Notes: generated from the sequence alone by a model not told the origin. 64,000 nucleotides of DNA from Holacanthus passer (GCA_025331565.1 JAFREQ010000078.1:1054001-1118000); one strand, 5' to 3'; counted from the first letter of the stretch, positions 45,992 to 59,633 are shown. A program made the numbers and translations.

Positions 45992-46204
45992 TGTTTATTA
46001 ATACAAGAGGAAGTCTTGTAATCTGTGAATGCATATGGAGCAATTACAGACCAAAGTTAACATGATGATGGTTGTTTATAGGAAGACATTTCTTTATAAG
46101 CACAGCTTAAATAACTCTGACACAAAGGGCTTGTCCGGGATTTGAACCCGGGACCTCTCGCACCCGAAGCGAGAATCATACCCCTAGACCAACAAGCCCT
46201 TGTG
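45992..46204 (-). mobile_element. Solo 3' half of the tRNA-Pro-bearing LTR unit
   Basis: Matches the array at 14.3-16.7 kb from a few bp 5' of the tRNA to the LTR 3' end (AATAAACA complement at 45992-45999). Shared stretches include GACCAAAGTTAACATG and GAAGACATTTCTTTATAAG. Similarity stops about 5 bp upstream of the tRNA 5' end (after ...CCCTTGTG), so the tRNA is the 5' edge of this fragment. No convincing target-site duplication is seen. Confidence 0.75.
46127..46198 (-). tRNA. tRNA-Pro (anticodon CGG)
   Basis: Intact 72-nt minus-strand cloverleaf, identical to the copy at 15821-15892 (anticodon loop TTCGGGT; box A TGGTCTAGGGG; box B GGTTCAAATCC). It lies antisense within cntnap intron 1. 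The 3' flank begins TTTGTGTC with no nearby TTTT terminator. Confidence 0.92.
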
Positions 46205-47691
46205 CAGGCCCCAGTTTAAGCTTTACTTACCCCAACACGATACGTTTCACAGCGAGCGCTAAAAGCAAAGACGTTTCAGATGAGAAAATATAGGACAAAT
46301 CCAACAAGTCTTCATACCTTAATGACAAAATAGGTTGTTTGTCAGTGCCTTCCAAAATACCCATAAACATTCCCATCAATGTCTTATTTCAGTGTTTTCT
46401 GTGATCTGCTGCCTCTATGCTCAAAGTTTGGTTAAGTTAAATCAAATAAAACTTGGTTATAGTCTGGGGAAAATGACCTTTATGGGTAAGAGAACCAAAG
46501 AACTGTTGGTTGGGGTCATAGTTAAGTCATAAGATTCGAATGTCCAAGCCATTCATTCTGACCTCTTTCTAAGGCAGTATAACAACGTCATGCAAGTAAG
46601 TCAGAGAAAATTTGCATGACTGTTAGGCTTTGTTCAGACTGCAGGCAGATCAGATTTGTTCCTCAAATCAGATCTTCAAGACAGACTGTCCTCACTCTTT
46701 GTGGATCAGATCAGATTTGTGCATGCAAACATCATGACATATCTGTGGTGACAACATAGGTGCCAGTGTACACTGGTGATGCAGCTTTCCAACACAGAAG
46801 CAGGAGAAATTCCAGCTCTGCCTCCACAGAAGCCCCCTCCCAGCAGACATTTTTTTTCAGTGCCAGTCCACAGGCTGTTGTTCTCTGTGTTGTTGGACTT
46901 GTTGGATTTAACATTGCTGTTGTGTGACACTTGATTTGAGCAGCCAGAGCGCCTGGACAGAGATGCATCTGTCGAAATCTGACTGGAAATACATTTTAAA
47001 AATCCTCCAAATCTGGCTTGGGTTGATTTGCAAAAATTGCATTTCATTTTTTTTCTTTCTTTTTTTCGCTGTCCAGTGTTTCTACAATCAATCTAGATTT
47101 GCCAAAAAACAGATTTGGGCTGGCCAGAAAACGAAAGTTGTTTTAAGCATTTGAACAAATAGTTCGTATTGGCATTTTTCTTAAACTTGTGTCTGTGGCA
47201 AAACAATCAACACCTTCTTCCTCCCATCAACCTCATCTTTACTGACCCCAAGAGGAAATTTGCCTCTCATATCTACATACTTATCATTTGTTTGGTTTCA
47301 TTTCGCAGTAACCATCTGCACCACATTACCACAAGCGGTGTACAGGAAGACACATTTGTTTTGCATTTCTCTAAAATATCACAGAAAACACAATTTTGTC
47401 TTCATTTTGATTATTGCACTGGTTGAAGCAGCAGGGCAACTTCAGGAGTGTTTCATCTCTCAGAAGGCTGAGACTGTGTGTTGGGTAGATGTGTTTGATT
47501 ATTTAACTAGCTGAGGCTGAGGGGGGAACATTAAGGTGGTGTTATTTTCTCAGACTGTTGGAAATTCATCTCCTCCAGTCCACAGCGAGACAGAGAATAA
47601 GTTGGTGAGAAATATGCTGGGAGAGGACTTGATTTAAATTTGGGGCCTGGCTCCCTGCTTCATATGCGAACAGCCCTGTCTCATCAGAATT

Positions 47692-47972
47692 TATTACTTT
47701 TAAATGAGCTGGTGGTTTGCACTGAGAGAACATAAACCTCTGAATAAAATCAATTTGGTGTGAATGTGTGAGACATTTTCTCTGCAAACCCTGCTGTCCT
47801 TTATGCTTCATGAGACGGTGGACTCAGAGAAGCACTATGAAGAAAGAGCAAAGTAGTGGAGGATAAATCGCCCTTACTTTTCTTCTTTAGTGTCATTTAT
47901 GAAAATGTGTTTGGTAGAAGCAGAGTCATGAAGAGGTTCTGATTAAGTCAAGGTTACAGCGGTGGTGGTTGG
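47692..47972. repeat. Diverged duplication, copy 2
   Basis: Direct-repeat partner of 44213-44494, lying 3.5 kb downstream, with small indels (for example extra TTCTT, missing AACAAGA). It has no flanking GATA repeats. Confidence 0.9.
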
Positions 47973-48611
47973 TGGTGTGAGCCTGGAGCTGCCAGTCATG
48001 AATCTGGATTTATTAATCCAGGGACAAGTAGTTAAGCGATAAAAGTGACAGAGAACTGCAGTCCATCCATCTGCCTTTGTGACCTGTGGGATTTTGTGTT
48101 TGCCCAAGGCCGGCTCCCCAGTGGATGTCTGCCTCCCTAAAAACAGACCCATTCATCAAATGGCCCTGTCATTATATCAGATGACTTGTTATCGGTCCAA
48201 GAATCAGCCACATTCTGCTGAGGTCACTATTCACTGTCACTCTCCAGTGCAGGGGGGTGAAATAGAAACTGTGGGCATTGGCTATTAGCAAATATAAATT
48301 CATCACCTCTTTGTGTCAGTCTCTTGATGATTCATGTAACACAAATAATAGTGACAGCTGAGATCAATTCATAAAAACTACCACCTTTTTTTCTTTTCCA
48401 AACAGCCAAGATGATGAGAAATATCACTCTAATATGTTATATGCTTATACGCTAATACACAATAAAGTATATAAATATATATAGTAATATAAAGTCATAT
48501 TATGTTGTTGCTTTATTAGCTGTGATGCTTTTAATGTTGTAGGTGGACCACTATTTTATCTCCTTAACATATATTGTATAAGCTTTCCTTATGTTTTTTG
48601 TGTAAAATCTT

Positions 48612-48768
48612 AATCTGTAAAGTAACTAGTAAGAGCAGTTTAAGTAGTAGTAGTCAGATTAATTAGTAGTAGTGTAGTAAAAATTGCAAAATGTGAAATG
48701 AGTGTAGATGTATAAAATAGCATACAAGTGCAGTACAAGTACCTCAAAACTGTTATTTTACACCACTG
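48612..48768 (-). mobile_element. hAT-type MITE terminus (ends CACCACTG)
   Basis: AAGTAACTAGTAA ... AGTAGTGTAGTAAAAATTGC ... GCAGTACAAGTACCTCAAAA ... TTTTACACCACTG. These are degenerate matches to the complement of the family starting CAGTGGTGG seen at 6391. Internally deleted; strand assigned relative to that copy. Confidence 0.6.
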
Positions 48769-50043
48769 GAGATGTATGTACCTTTTTAAACTGTAGATAA
48801 CTCCAAAACCATAATCAGTCATAAACAAAAATTGAGAAATCAATCACACCACAAGGTCCACTTAGTTTGTGTTCTGGAGCTTTTAATCATATTGCATATT
48901 CTTTATTAGCAGGTGAAGTTAAATGGTCAAATTTCTCTTTTTTTCCTGAGCACTTTCAAGACTTCTGTCCACATTGGGCCAATTAAGTTGAAGTTCAAAA
49001 GTTTTGCTGCTGCAGTCTGCTGATGAAATTCATGTGATTTGATGAAAAGTTCCAGAACAGCTACTAAATGGACCTTCTTGTGAGATTGTTCAACTGCTCA
49101 AGGTCCAAGGTCAAGACTGAACTTTTAAAATCATTATCAAAAAATGTTGCTAAATAATACAGTTTTTCTGCTTTTATTGTGAAGGCCATATTACGTTTAA
49201 AAAGAACTGGTCTTGACTACGAACCTGTTGATTACAAATTAGTATTTTCATCTTATATCTGTGTGTGTGAATTTCAAGGCACTAAGAAAACAGTAAAAAC
49301 AATTTTTCATCAATGGAACAAGACATTATAGTGTAGGACACGCTGTTTGATTGACAGGTGGTAGCAGAGTAATGAGCTCTTTTTTAGCTTTTATGAGTTT
49401 ATGATTTCAAACCTACATGAAGGAAATTATCTGACACATCTCGAAATGACACAATGAGAGTAACGGGACAGAACCAAAATAATAAAGTTGCAGACTATAA
49501 AACCAAAACAATTTGCTGAGAGATCATGAAACGCGCTCTGTGGGTTCACCACGATGAGCAATGCCTTTGACACGTATGTAGTAATTTGATCCATTAATAC
49601 ATGCTGTCCACTTCTCCAATAACAAAGAAAAACTTGATCCCGCAAAGAGTTGTAGGACTTCTTTTCTTACCTGCAGGAGGACCGATGTGATCCTTCAGTC
49701 AAATCTAATACATGAGATGGCCAAAATTACATTTGTTATTAAGGAAACAGGTGGACAAAGTGGACAAAGCTGAGCCCAAGCCAAACATTTGAAGTCAAAC
49801 AGAGATACTACAGAGAATTTAAATGACACATTATTTCTTTTAGCGTGAGGAGGGAGAAAAAGAAAAGAGAAAAAGAGGAACTCGAGTGAGGGTTGGTAGA
49901 AGAAATGAGGAGTGTAGAAAAAATGAGAAGAGGTGGAGGAGTGTGGTTCAGTGCACTGTGTGGACATTCATTGTAGTTGCCCTTCGTCTTTAAGCCATGC
50001 AGTGACACTCCCAACTCCTTCTCTCATTTCACCCATCAGTGGG

Positions 50044-50055
50044 TTTTTTTTTTTT

Positions 50056-50097
<42 letters not shown>
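50044..50097. repeat. T(17)(GT)n microsatellite
   Basis: T run followed by ~18 GT units. Confidence 0.95.
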
Positions 50098-50098
<1 letters not shown>

Positions 50099-52939
50099 TG
50101 TCAGATTCATTCGCCCAACTCTCCTCATCTCACCTTCACACAGCTGCAGCTTTGTGGTGCACAGCAACACAAGTTTCAACAATATAGTCCTGTTTTTATG
50201 CATCACAATCTCACTTCCCTTTCAGCGGGATGACATCAATGTAACATGTTTTTTCAACTCAATTACCTTTTCTTTGAAGAAAACCCTGCGGTGGTGAAAG
50301 AGGTTAAGTATTTTATTTGAAGACCTTTTCAATTTCTTCGTGACAGTTGTCACAATCCCTAAGCGGAAGCAAATTCATATGAAATGCATCAGCACAAGGG
50401 CAGTTTCTTTGAGGTGCTTTTAATGTTAAATGTCAGGATAGAAATATTATGTCTGCTACCTAAAAGTAGTACACTGCAGAACGTTTTCTAATATTTACAT
50501 CGGAATGGATGTCATGTGCCTGAAACAGACTTTGATCTGAAGTTTGTCAAACTTTTTACATCACAGATTATCTGGTACTGAGACTACAAGATAGCTTTAG
50601 AATGTAGTTTATCGAAGTATATTTGGCAAATATGACTTCTGAAAACTGGCTAACTTGCACAAAGTTTAAGCATCAAGCCCACTAATGTATAAAGTTAAAT
50701 GTACTAAAGTTGTATCAACAAAATCTCGTAATCGCAGTAGTAATACCTCAGATGTTACAATTAAATGAAAATGAAAAAAAAAAAAAATCATTTACCCACT
50801 CTAAAAATTACTTTAAAGTTCAATTGAAATCATATTTGGTCACCCTCTTTGCAGTCAAGAATAATGTCATGTTTGGGACAAGGAACCAAATAGGTCTATG
50901 GGGAAATATGAGGCGTGCTGATTTTCATCTGAACTGGCTAGAGGGCAGTGTCAGTGTCTGTGTTTGACAGCAGCTGGCAGGCTGAGATCCAGCAGGGGAA
51001 CAAGACACAAAAATGCGCCAACACCATGTTTTTAGTGGTGGTGAAGAGTAAGGCCCACACCAACATCTAAATAACCAAAGTGACATTTAGAAGTGTGTTT
51101 ACATGGTGTTTAATGTGATGCTGCTAATTAGCTACTAGCCTGCAAACTGACCTCAGCAGTGCACTTTTCCCTGGTGACTCTTTGGTCGCTCATTTAAAAA
51201 GCTAAGGTGCACAACGAGATGCATGTTCAAGTTAGATAAGGAGACTTTAGCAGGGAGGCTAATGTGGGTTGCTGTGCAAAGTTTGTGGCGATTCCACATT
51301 ATTCCAGTGAATGAATGCAAAAATATGGGGTGCCATCATGACACAAATAAACAAACAAACAAAAAATTTTGCCCTCCATTAGTGATGTGGAGAGAAATGG
51401 ATGCCTGTTTTGTTTTAGGAAGAAGGAAAAGCTTTTAAATGATAGAAATGATGGGCTTTCTTTGAAGAACTTTCTTTGAAAGCACTGTTTTTATTTGTGT
51501 ATAGTAATGTATTACTGCAAGCCCCGTGTTAAGGTCTCGTATTTTCCTATACACAGCATCACATGTCTCAGCATCCTCCCTCATCGCTTATCCCGTCTCA
51601 ATCAATTAAACAGCAAATTAACATCAGATTAGTTATAAATACAGTTAATAATTACCGAACCTGCTGCTTTGACCTTCCCTCTTTCTGATTTAATGACAGC
51701 CTTTATATTTGTTGGCCTGAGGAGTGGAGTGCACAGTGGGAGTGAGCCATGTAAGTGCCTCTTGAAATAAACAGTAATTACTATATAACCATCAAGGCTC
51801 TTATTCATTTACTGATACTTTCCTGACCTCCCTGTCTTTATGAAAAGAGCCTCATGCAGTGACACTAAGCAGAAGGAAATCCTGAATTCAGCATTTATGA
51901 ATGAGGGCTATTATTTATGATTTGATAGTTGGTGAAGAGGCCTTGGGGAACTGGGTCGTTTTTCAGTTGCAGGATCTCACCCAAGGAAACTCTGTCCTCG
52001 CTCACAAAATCAGCAAATATAACAAAACACAAATCAGGAGAATGTAGAAGTTTTCATGTTTTTATTATTTTACAACATTGAATTAAAATAATCTGACACT
52101 GATTGGCAGAAAAATACAAAATACATGCTTGCATAAGTATGCATTCTATAACAGGACACGTCTAAATCAGTGGGAGAGTCAGTGATCAATTTTTCAAAAA
52201 GTAAAAATGTAGACAGAGATAAAAAATACAAAGAAACAGGACTTTGGGAAACACACACAGGCAGGAAGTGGGGATCTGGAACAAAGGGAGAGGTAAATGA
52301 TATGCAAATAAAACAGAAAGTATGACAAATAGTTACAATTCTGAAGACATGACCGAGGGTGCTGCCAGAGACATAACAGGAAGTAGTGACTCAGGTGAAC
52401 AGATGGGCCAACAAACCATCAATGCCAACAGTCCCACCAGCAGTCAACGTTGGTTTCATTTAACCATGACTGCAGTCGTTTGCTAACCTTAACCAAAAAG
52501 TTACGATTTAAACCATGACAACAGTGGTCTAATCACAACAAGGTGGTTATTTTAACCAAACTCTTCCCTTACCAAGTCATTCAGATCACAAAATGCATTT
52601 AACATTCAACAGTAATTGGTAACACTGTTGGAAGGCACAGACAAACGGTATCATCCAGCTGATAAGAGCATCAGATCAGAAAATGCTTAAATGTATCATT
52701 CTGCAGGTTGATTACAACATATTAGGATTTAAACCATATATGAAGTTTTAAGTCATGCACAAACTTTTTTGTCTTTCAGCAAAGAAGGCAATTCTTTGCT
52801 TAAGTATTCATCTTGCCAACCATAAATGCTACAGGTAAAAGTGTTTTATGACTTAATGTCTTCTCATTGAGAATGTCTGCAAAGAAAACAATGACATTCA
52901 GTTTCTTGTCCTCATTTTGAAATGCAAATTTGATCTGTG

Positions 52940-53315
52940 AGCACGTCGCTGCAGTGGTTGGAACTGTCACCTCACAGCACAAGAAGGTTGAGGGTTCAAA
53001 CCCAGAGGCCGACTGGGGGATAGAGGTTGGCAATGTGTTCCCCATGTCTGCGTGGGTTTGCTCTCGGTGCTCCAGCTTCCTCTCACAGTCCAGAGACATG
53101 CAGGTTAGGTTAATTGTCTCTAAATGGCTCTAAAGTGTTTCTAAATTGTGTGTGAATGTGAGCGTCTCTATGTGTTTTTTGCCTGTGTCAACCCCATGAT
53201 AGACTACAGACCTGTCCAAAGTGTACCCCCCCCGCCCAACATCACCTGGGTTCACCTCCAGCCTCCTGCGACCCTCCAAAGGACAAGCGCTCATAATGAT
53301 GGATAATAATGAAAA
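52940..53315 (+). mobile_element. Long tRNA-derived SINE
   Basis: Head GCACGTCGCTGCAGTGGTTG (box A-like) and GAGGGTTCAAACCCAG (box B). Body features include CCCCATGTCTGCGTGGGTTT, CACAGTCCAGAGACATGCAGG and TTAGGTTAATTGTCTCTAAA. The end region reads CTCCAGCCTCCTGCGACCCT, with a GGATAATAATGAA tail. Structure and wording match a ubiquitous teleost SINE; about 375 bp, near full length. Confidence 0.75.
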
Positions 53316-53439
53316 AACGAGCCGTTAATGAAATGCTCATCACGTACTCCTCACGTCTCCCCCTGGGTCCATTAGCAGAAGTGATGTAACCTGCAGCAAT
53401 GCTCCCAAATCTGCATAAGACTGACAGGTTTCATTGTGA

Positions 53440-53960
53440 ATATTTTTTAAATCTCCTCTCTCGTTAATATTGTGTTTGCGTTCACGTTTTTGTCGCCTGT
53501 CCCAGCTCTCAGCATGTGTGCTGATGTGCAGACTACAGATAAATGTTTTAATTACTGCTTTGTTGCCGCGCAGTTTTTCTTTTGATCATTTAATTCTGCT
53601 GATGAAGTCTGCCTCCCATGGCGCCACATATTAATGTAGTTAGCGCAGAAGAAATTACAGCATTGTTTTCATACCATTTCACAGCGAAGAAGTGGGTAAT
53701 TATGTTGCAGGGAACGGCTTACCTCCAAGTGTACTATAAATGTAATTTTCTAACGAGGGATTTTTTAGGCAGTGAGAGTCAGCAGAATTACTGGCCTGCC
53801 TGGTGTGTGTCACCGGCAGACGGATGAAGGGTTGGAAATGAGGAACAAATATTTCTCTCATTGTTAGCCGTCAGCCCGCCAGCAGAGTGTCTCAGTTAAG
53901 CTGTCAAACTGTCAGGCTCCGGTCTGCAGCCGAGGCGGGCGCAGGATTCACATCAGCCTC
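53440..53960. promoter_or_regulatory. Candidate conserved non-coding element in cntnap intron 1
   Basis: About 500 bp with no repeats or low-complexity runs, balanced composition and several homeodomain-type TAATTA/TTTAATTA motifs (for example GTAATTATG at 53695-53703). It resembles developmental enhancers of neuronal genes in texture only. Without alignment this is a weak suggestion. Confidence 0.2.
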
Positions 53961-55754
53961 AGCCACACTGCTTTACCAGGCTAACACGTTAGTTTGACTT
54001 CCGCAGCCACAAAATAGTGATGATTATGGATGAGTCGCCAACATACTTTTAGGTGACACCTCGCACAGAGAGAGTCACAGAGTGAGAGGTGAGTTTACTT
54101 ATGAAGGCTTTTCAAAATCAGCCACAGCTGGCTTGTAATACAAAGTGAACATTATTTGGTCTGTTTTTACACAGGAACTTTGCGCAGCATTTACTCAGAA
54201 ACATGAGTCTTCAGACATGCTTGTGGCTCAGTGAGGCTGTAATGTTCATTGCACAGTAAAACTAAATCAGATCAGGCAGAATGAACATTGACGCCAAAAG
54301 TAGTTTTAGGATGGAAATCTCACATTAATGGTCCCCAGAGGATGAATCCCACTGACTGTGGTCATTGCCTGACATTTTCTCTTGCAACATAAGGGTAACA
54401 TTTTTTGTTTGTTTGTTTTTTATTGAACTATCCTTACAGTAACTTTTTAATGGATTCCTGTGAAATTCACATTCATGGTCACCAGACTTTCATGCCCTGA
54501 CCTTTCATCCAGAGGCGTCCTCAGGTCAAAATTTCAATTCGTCCAACACTTTGGTTAAGGACACATACCGGCAAAACTAATACCATTCCCATCGGCCCCC
54601 ACAGTATTTAGTGCTAATTAGCAAACTAAGATGGTGAACTTGATAAACATTACACCTTCTAATCACCATGTTAACATTGCCATTGTGAGGATTTAGCTCC
54701 AAGCACCTCTGTATCTACGTACAGCCTCACTGAGCTGCTGGGATGGCTGCAGACTTGTTGATCTTTTGAAGATGTGGTAAAGTAAATTAAACAATTTTGC
54801 AGTGTCAGAATGAAACGTTTTGGCAACCTCTATCAGAAAGGTGCATCAAGTTGTCAGGGTGTAAGTGTTCGGAGATGTGTGCGCCGTATTACACAGTTTA
54901 TTTTTGTGAGGATGGTTCAAACAGAAGATTTGACATGTGAAGCTACTAACCTGTCTGAAAAATAACATTTCCAGTACTCTGAACTATTTTATAACCCACA
55001 CAATAAGCAAGATTTTGTGTTGACATTTTTGACATGCTTTGCGAGACACATTCACACAAAGAGATGACAAGACCTCACATACAGTAGCAAATGACAGTGT
55101 GAGGTCACATGTGACGCGTCACACAGATATTTCAGTCTTCTGTCTCAATAGTGTGTCTCATTAAAACTACTAATCATACAGTTTTACATGTGACAGCTCT
55201 TTTCAGAATACAGGAGCTGTAGTACAGAGTTGTGTTCGTGGTACCTCTCTACTTCCTTTTGGTCATGTCCTTCACCCTTCTTTCTTCAGACACACATGCA
55301 GGACTAGACAAAAACTTGTTTGATGTGTATGTGGATAGTCATGTTTTGACCCCTTTTAGTTTGAGTGCATCAACCCAAAAAGCTTGAGAGTACAACCGTC
55401 CAAAATAAACTCTAGTTGTCTGTATCCTTTATATGAAGACAACAGCAAGAGAAGTTTTGAGTCCAAGTCCCTGTTTGTGGGTTCAGGCCATAAATCAAAG
55501 TTTGATTTTTTTTCTTGTTAGAAATGATTTATCTTAGTATTATCTCCAAGTTGGAGAAGTTTCTTAGTGTTGGCGGAGGTTTGTGCTCTTGTGCACCTTT
55601 TAGTTTCCAGCAGTGTTTTTACAGTCGCGCAGTGTACACTCCACTGGCACCTCTTTGGTAAAGGGTGAGCAGTTTTGTAAAGACATAAACAAATAGATGA
55701 AGAAAAAAAGCAAAGTTGTTTTCCACTTGGCGACGGCTGTTAGATCCTGCTTAC

Positions 55755-55780
55755 TGTGTGTGTGTGTGTGAGAGAGAGAG
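55755..55780. repeat. (TG)n(AG)n microsatellite
   Basis: Short compound dinucleotide repeat. Confidence 0.9.
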
Positions 55781-58700
55781 CGAGATCACACTGATCAACA
55801 AGTCGACTCTGGCTGTCTCAGGCACTTATACCGCTCTGAACTCTTCTACCTTTAGTTTGTTGAAGTGATGGATGGTACTCATCTGTATTCAGCAACTCCG
55901 GATCTGTTGTTGTCCCTCTGGGTGCTCAGGTATTTCACTAAAATGGTAAAAGGATGGACTGTGCAAAACGTACCAGCCGCATCAAAGCGTTGTCATTTGA
56001 CAACTTCATACAAACAGAAGAAGTAGTCAAGTGTCTGGGATGTGCTGATCCAGGGAGCAACTGTGATAAAATTGCTGCTTTTATAAAGACTTGACGCCCA
56101 TTGATGCTGGAAAACAGCACAGTGCCGTAGCTCGATGAGTCGGGGTTCATCATGATGACACCAGCTAATATAGAAAAAAGTGGGTGCAGGTGGTTTGATA
56201 AGTGTCATATCCTCCTTGTGTTTCTTGACCTGAACTGAAGTTAAAGCAGGACTTCCAGAAATAAGAGAATTTTGAAAATCATATTGACATTTCTAATGAC
56301 GTGACTCAACAGGATGTAGAGCAGCTCAGTCATTATGACCAAACAGGAATCAGAGGTTTAAAAAAAAAAGTTCAATATTATTTGCTATTTTTGTATTTAG
56401 TACTTTACGACTTAATGAACACAATTTCCCACAAGCCTGATTAAACCAGACAAAGTGAGACAAAGAGGCCATTTAAGGGGTTTTGAAACTAGAGTTGTTG
56501 TTAGAGAGTTTTGTAGCTTTTTAAAAAATGATCTCAAAAGCACAGAAAGAAGCAAAGACAAGGATGATGAAGGATAAGGGAGGAACAGTTCTGATGACAT
56601 CAAATCTGGAAAATTTCACGCATCAACTATAATATTAAACTGTGAAAACTGTGTGAAATTGTTAACTCCAGGTTCATTTACTTTTGGCTGATTCCACGGA
56701 TCAGGTGTTAAACGGTCTGTGATAGGTGATAACACTGAATTATGGCCCAACCCTAATTATATCACACCATTACATATGGGACTTGGTATTGTGTTGAGAG
56801 CATGTCCAAAAACACCCATGTACACCCAGATATGTTAGACAGGCTTGAATTTCCTTTTTGTTATCATTAAAGAATTTAGTGACTGTGTGTTCCTTGTGTC
56901 TCTGTTTTAAAAAATGCATTGTTGTCCCATGTATATACGTCTGACAAAGCCCTGGTCAGTGGCTGGTACTTCAGCCTTTTACCTTCATTTTCCTTGAAGC
57001 TTTCTGTTTTTTTTCCTTGCAGTCACCTTTTAAATGTCACTACTCCTCCAAGGAAAAAAAATCAGCCTTGCCTGTTCAAGCACCTCTGCCTCTTTTATCC
57101 GGCTTTTCTTGGCCAAGGCCGTGCTCTCACGATACATTATCCACTGAGGTTTTACAGTGCTCATTTCACCGCTCGACACTAATTCAGCTGGATTGTGCAC
57201 TCGGTGCGCCGCTATTATCCACAGCTTGCCCCGTGCCTCCGTCAGCCTCAGGCCTGGCTGGATGGAGATGAAGAAAACAACAGCGTTATGAATGAGGTTA
57301 GGATCCACCAGCATCTATACAGGTTGTTTTCTGTAGTCAGAACTGATAGATCCAAATAGTGCATTCAAAGATGTCACAGTGACTCAAAAAGTTGTCGGAT
57401 AAAAATTTCATCAAGCCCGTCAAGATAGAAGTTGCTCTAACCCTCAAGTTGATTGCATTTTTAACCGGCTCACAGAACTAATGTCGGCATAATTATCTCT
57501 TTCAATCAAGCTATCTCAATCAAGGACCCATCGTCCTTAATTTGCTTGATGTCCTGAAATCAGGGACTCAAGATTTCAGGAGAACTTCAAGTGGTAAATC
57601 ATTGTAAACTGCACAGGCGCCGTGCAGAAAGCTTGACACGTACAGCAGCAGTGAGTTCGAGAGGTAGGACGAAAAGTCAACCGACGCCCTCTGATTTTCA
57701 GCTTGCATGCATCGTTTATGTTCTGCATTTTAACAGAAGGAAATTTGCTCTTTAGCCCATTTATGTAGGAGAATATTGCTTAATTTTGACTAAGTTTTTC
57801 CTTTCTTCATTTTGCAAGGGCTTTCTGAGCATTATCATCTGTCAACATGTCTTCAGTGTCGGGATGTGGTCCTTAAACTCTTAAGCCAGAGATCAGACTG
57901 GGGTGGTTTCAGCAGTTTCAGAATATTACTGTATTACAGTACTTTGTTGGATTGCTTGGAAAGGAGTTGGATTATAAGGCTTTTTTTTTTTTTGCATCTG
58001 AAAGCATACGGTAACCCAATTTTGAAAAAGCAAGAAAGCACACGTAACCAATTAACAAACACATCAGGGTTGAGCAGAGGAGAATTTTAAATGGTGGTGA
58101 TACTTCTATTATGATTCGCTACCACACAAAGCCACAAGTTTCTTACGGATTCCTTTTTGTCTGAAGATGCAGTAAATGACCTGAGCTCGGATGGAAATGC
58201 ACAGACAAACTCTTAAAGTGCTTGCGAAGAGGAGAGGAGTTAGACCGGGGCAGACTTAGGTGGATATGACAGGCTATTCAAAACTGTCAACAGCCTGTGG
58301 TTTATAGTCTCAGGTAATGAAAATCCCTCTGTGCTTGAAATGAGGTCCAATAATGTTGACAAAGTAATCTCAGTTGAAGCCTTGTTGTCAGAGCAGGGAG
58401 ATAGGACCGGGCATTTCTGAATGGATTGTGAATAATCTGAACTGGCTCTCTTCTCAGCGGTGGAAAACAACATCCATTAAAAAAAGAGATTTTAGATTAC
58501 GCTTTCGCAGTCGTCATGGAAACAAGTTTGATAATTAGTTAATAATCAGGTATTCTGGGAAACTGACAAAATTAGTCACAGCTCCTGATTCATAATGTTT
58601 CTTTTTAAGCTGCAGAACAACAATAATGTTCAATCAAGCTTCCAACTTTGTATTTTAAAGTATTTAAACTGTTCAGAAATGGCCCCTATACTGCAATAAA

Positions 58701-59633
58701 GTATGGCAACCAATAGCAGGCATATTAACTGATGTCAGAAGTCCACGTGTGCTATTCTGTGTTCTCTGTGCGTTTCACTGAAAGACAAATGTCTTTCAAA
58801 GTAGAGAGAGAAAGAAATGTTTGTGTAATATCTCTGGTTGTGTTGTAACATCGAACACAGCCTCAAAAGTTGAGTAATGCAAGTCTCAAATCTCAAATCA
58901 GAGTCAAGTCTCGGACAAAATCTCTTTATACTGACTATACTTGTCAAATTTAAATCTGATGGTGACACAAATTATAAACAGTAACCACAAATGTGCACAG
59001 TCAACAATCCAAGTGCACATTATAACATTATACTAAGATTATTGTGATTATCAAACTGTGGTTACACACACAAAAAAATGTGTGACACGAACAGACATTT
59101 GCAAGTGTTAGATAATATTTAACACTGACACTCTTGTATCCTTTGTTTTGATGCTTCATGGTTTGCAGTTTGTTTGTTGGTGCATCAACATAACTTGTGC
59201 ACATTTTAGTCATCCATAACCTAAAAAAACTATTTATTTATACTGTGACATTCTTTTGCAGATACAGGTGCTTAGTGGTCATGGGTCACTAATTCAGACT
59301 CAATTTGTACTCAACTTCCTGTCCATGACATTTTTAAACATCCAAGCGTACGAGGCATGAAAAGGTCTCCACACACTCTTCTCTCCCAACGAAGCCAAGT
59401 TGTCTTATTCTTGTTCCTGCTCTGTGTCACCCATTATCTGCCCCAGTCTACAATTATCTGTTGTGGGTACTCAAGTGAGCTTCAAGTTTAACCTTTCACT
59501 GAGAATAAAACTTCCTCCCTCAGTCCGCTTTGCACCATCATTTCAGTGAGATAACACATTGTAAATGTTTTTGAAACGAGCCACGATTCCAGAAATTGAT
59601 CCCTGTCTTTTCTGCTTTGTGATTGGCTGACAG

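Larger units (their letters stand above)
42953..59633 (+). other. cntnap intron 1 (16.7 kb)
   Basis: Long first intron, typical of neuronal adhesion genes. It holds microsatellites, a diverged ~280-bp duplication (44213-44494 / 47692-47972), SINEs (45781-45968 and 52940-53315), the tRNA-Pro/LTR fragment (45992-46204) and a MITE end (48612-48768). No other coding exon was recognised. Confidence 0.6.
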
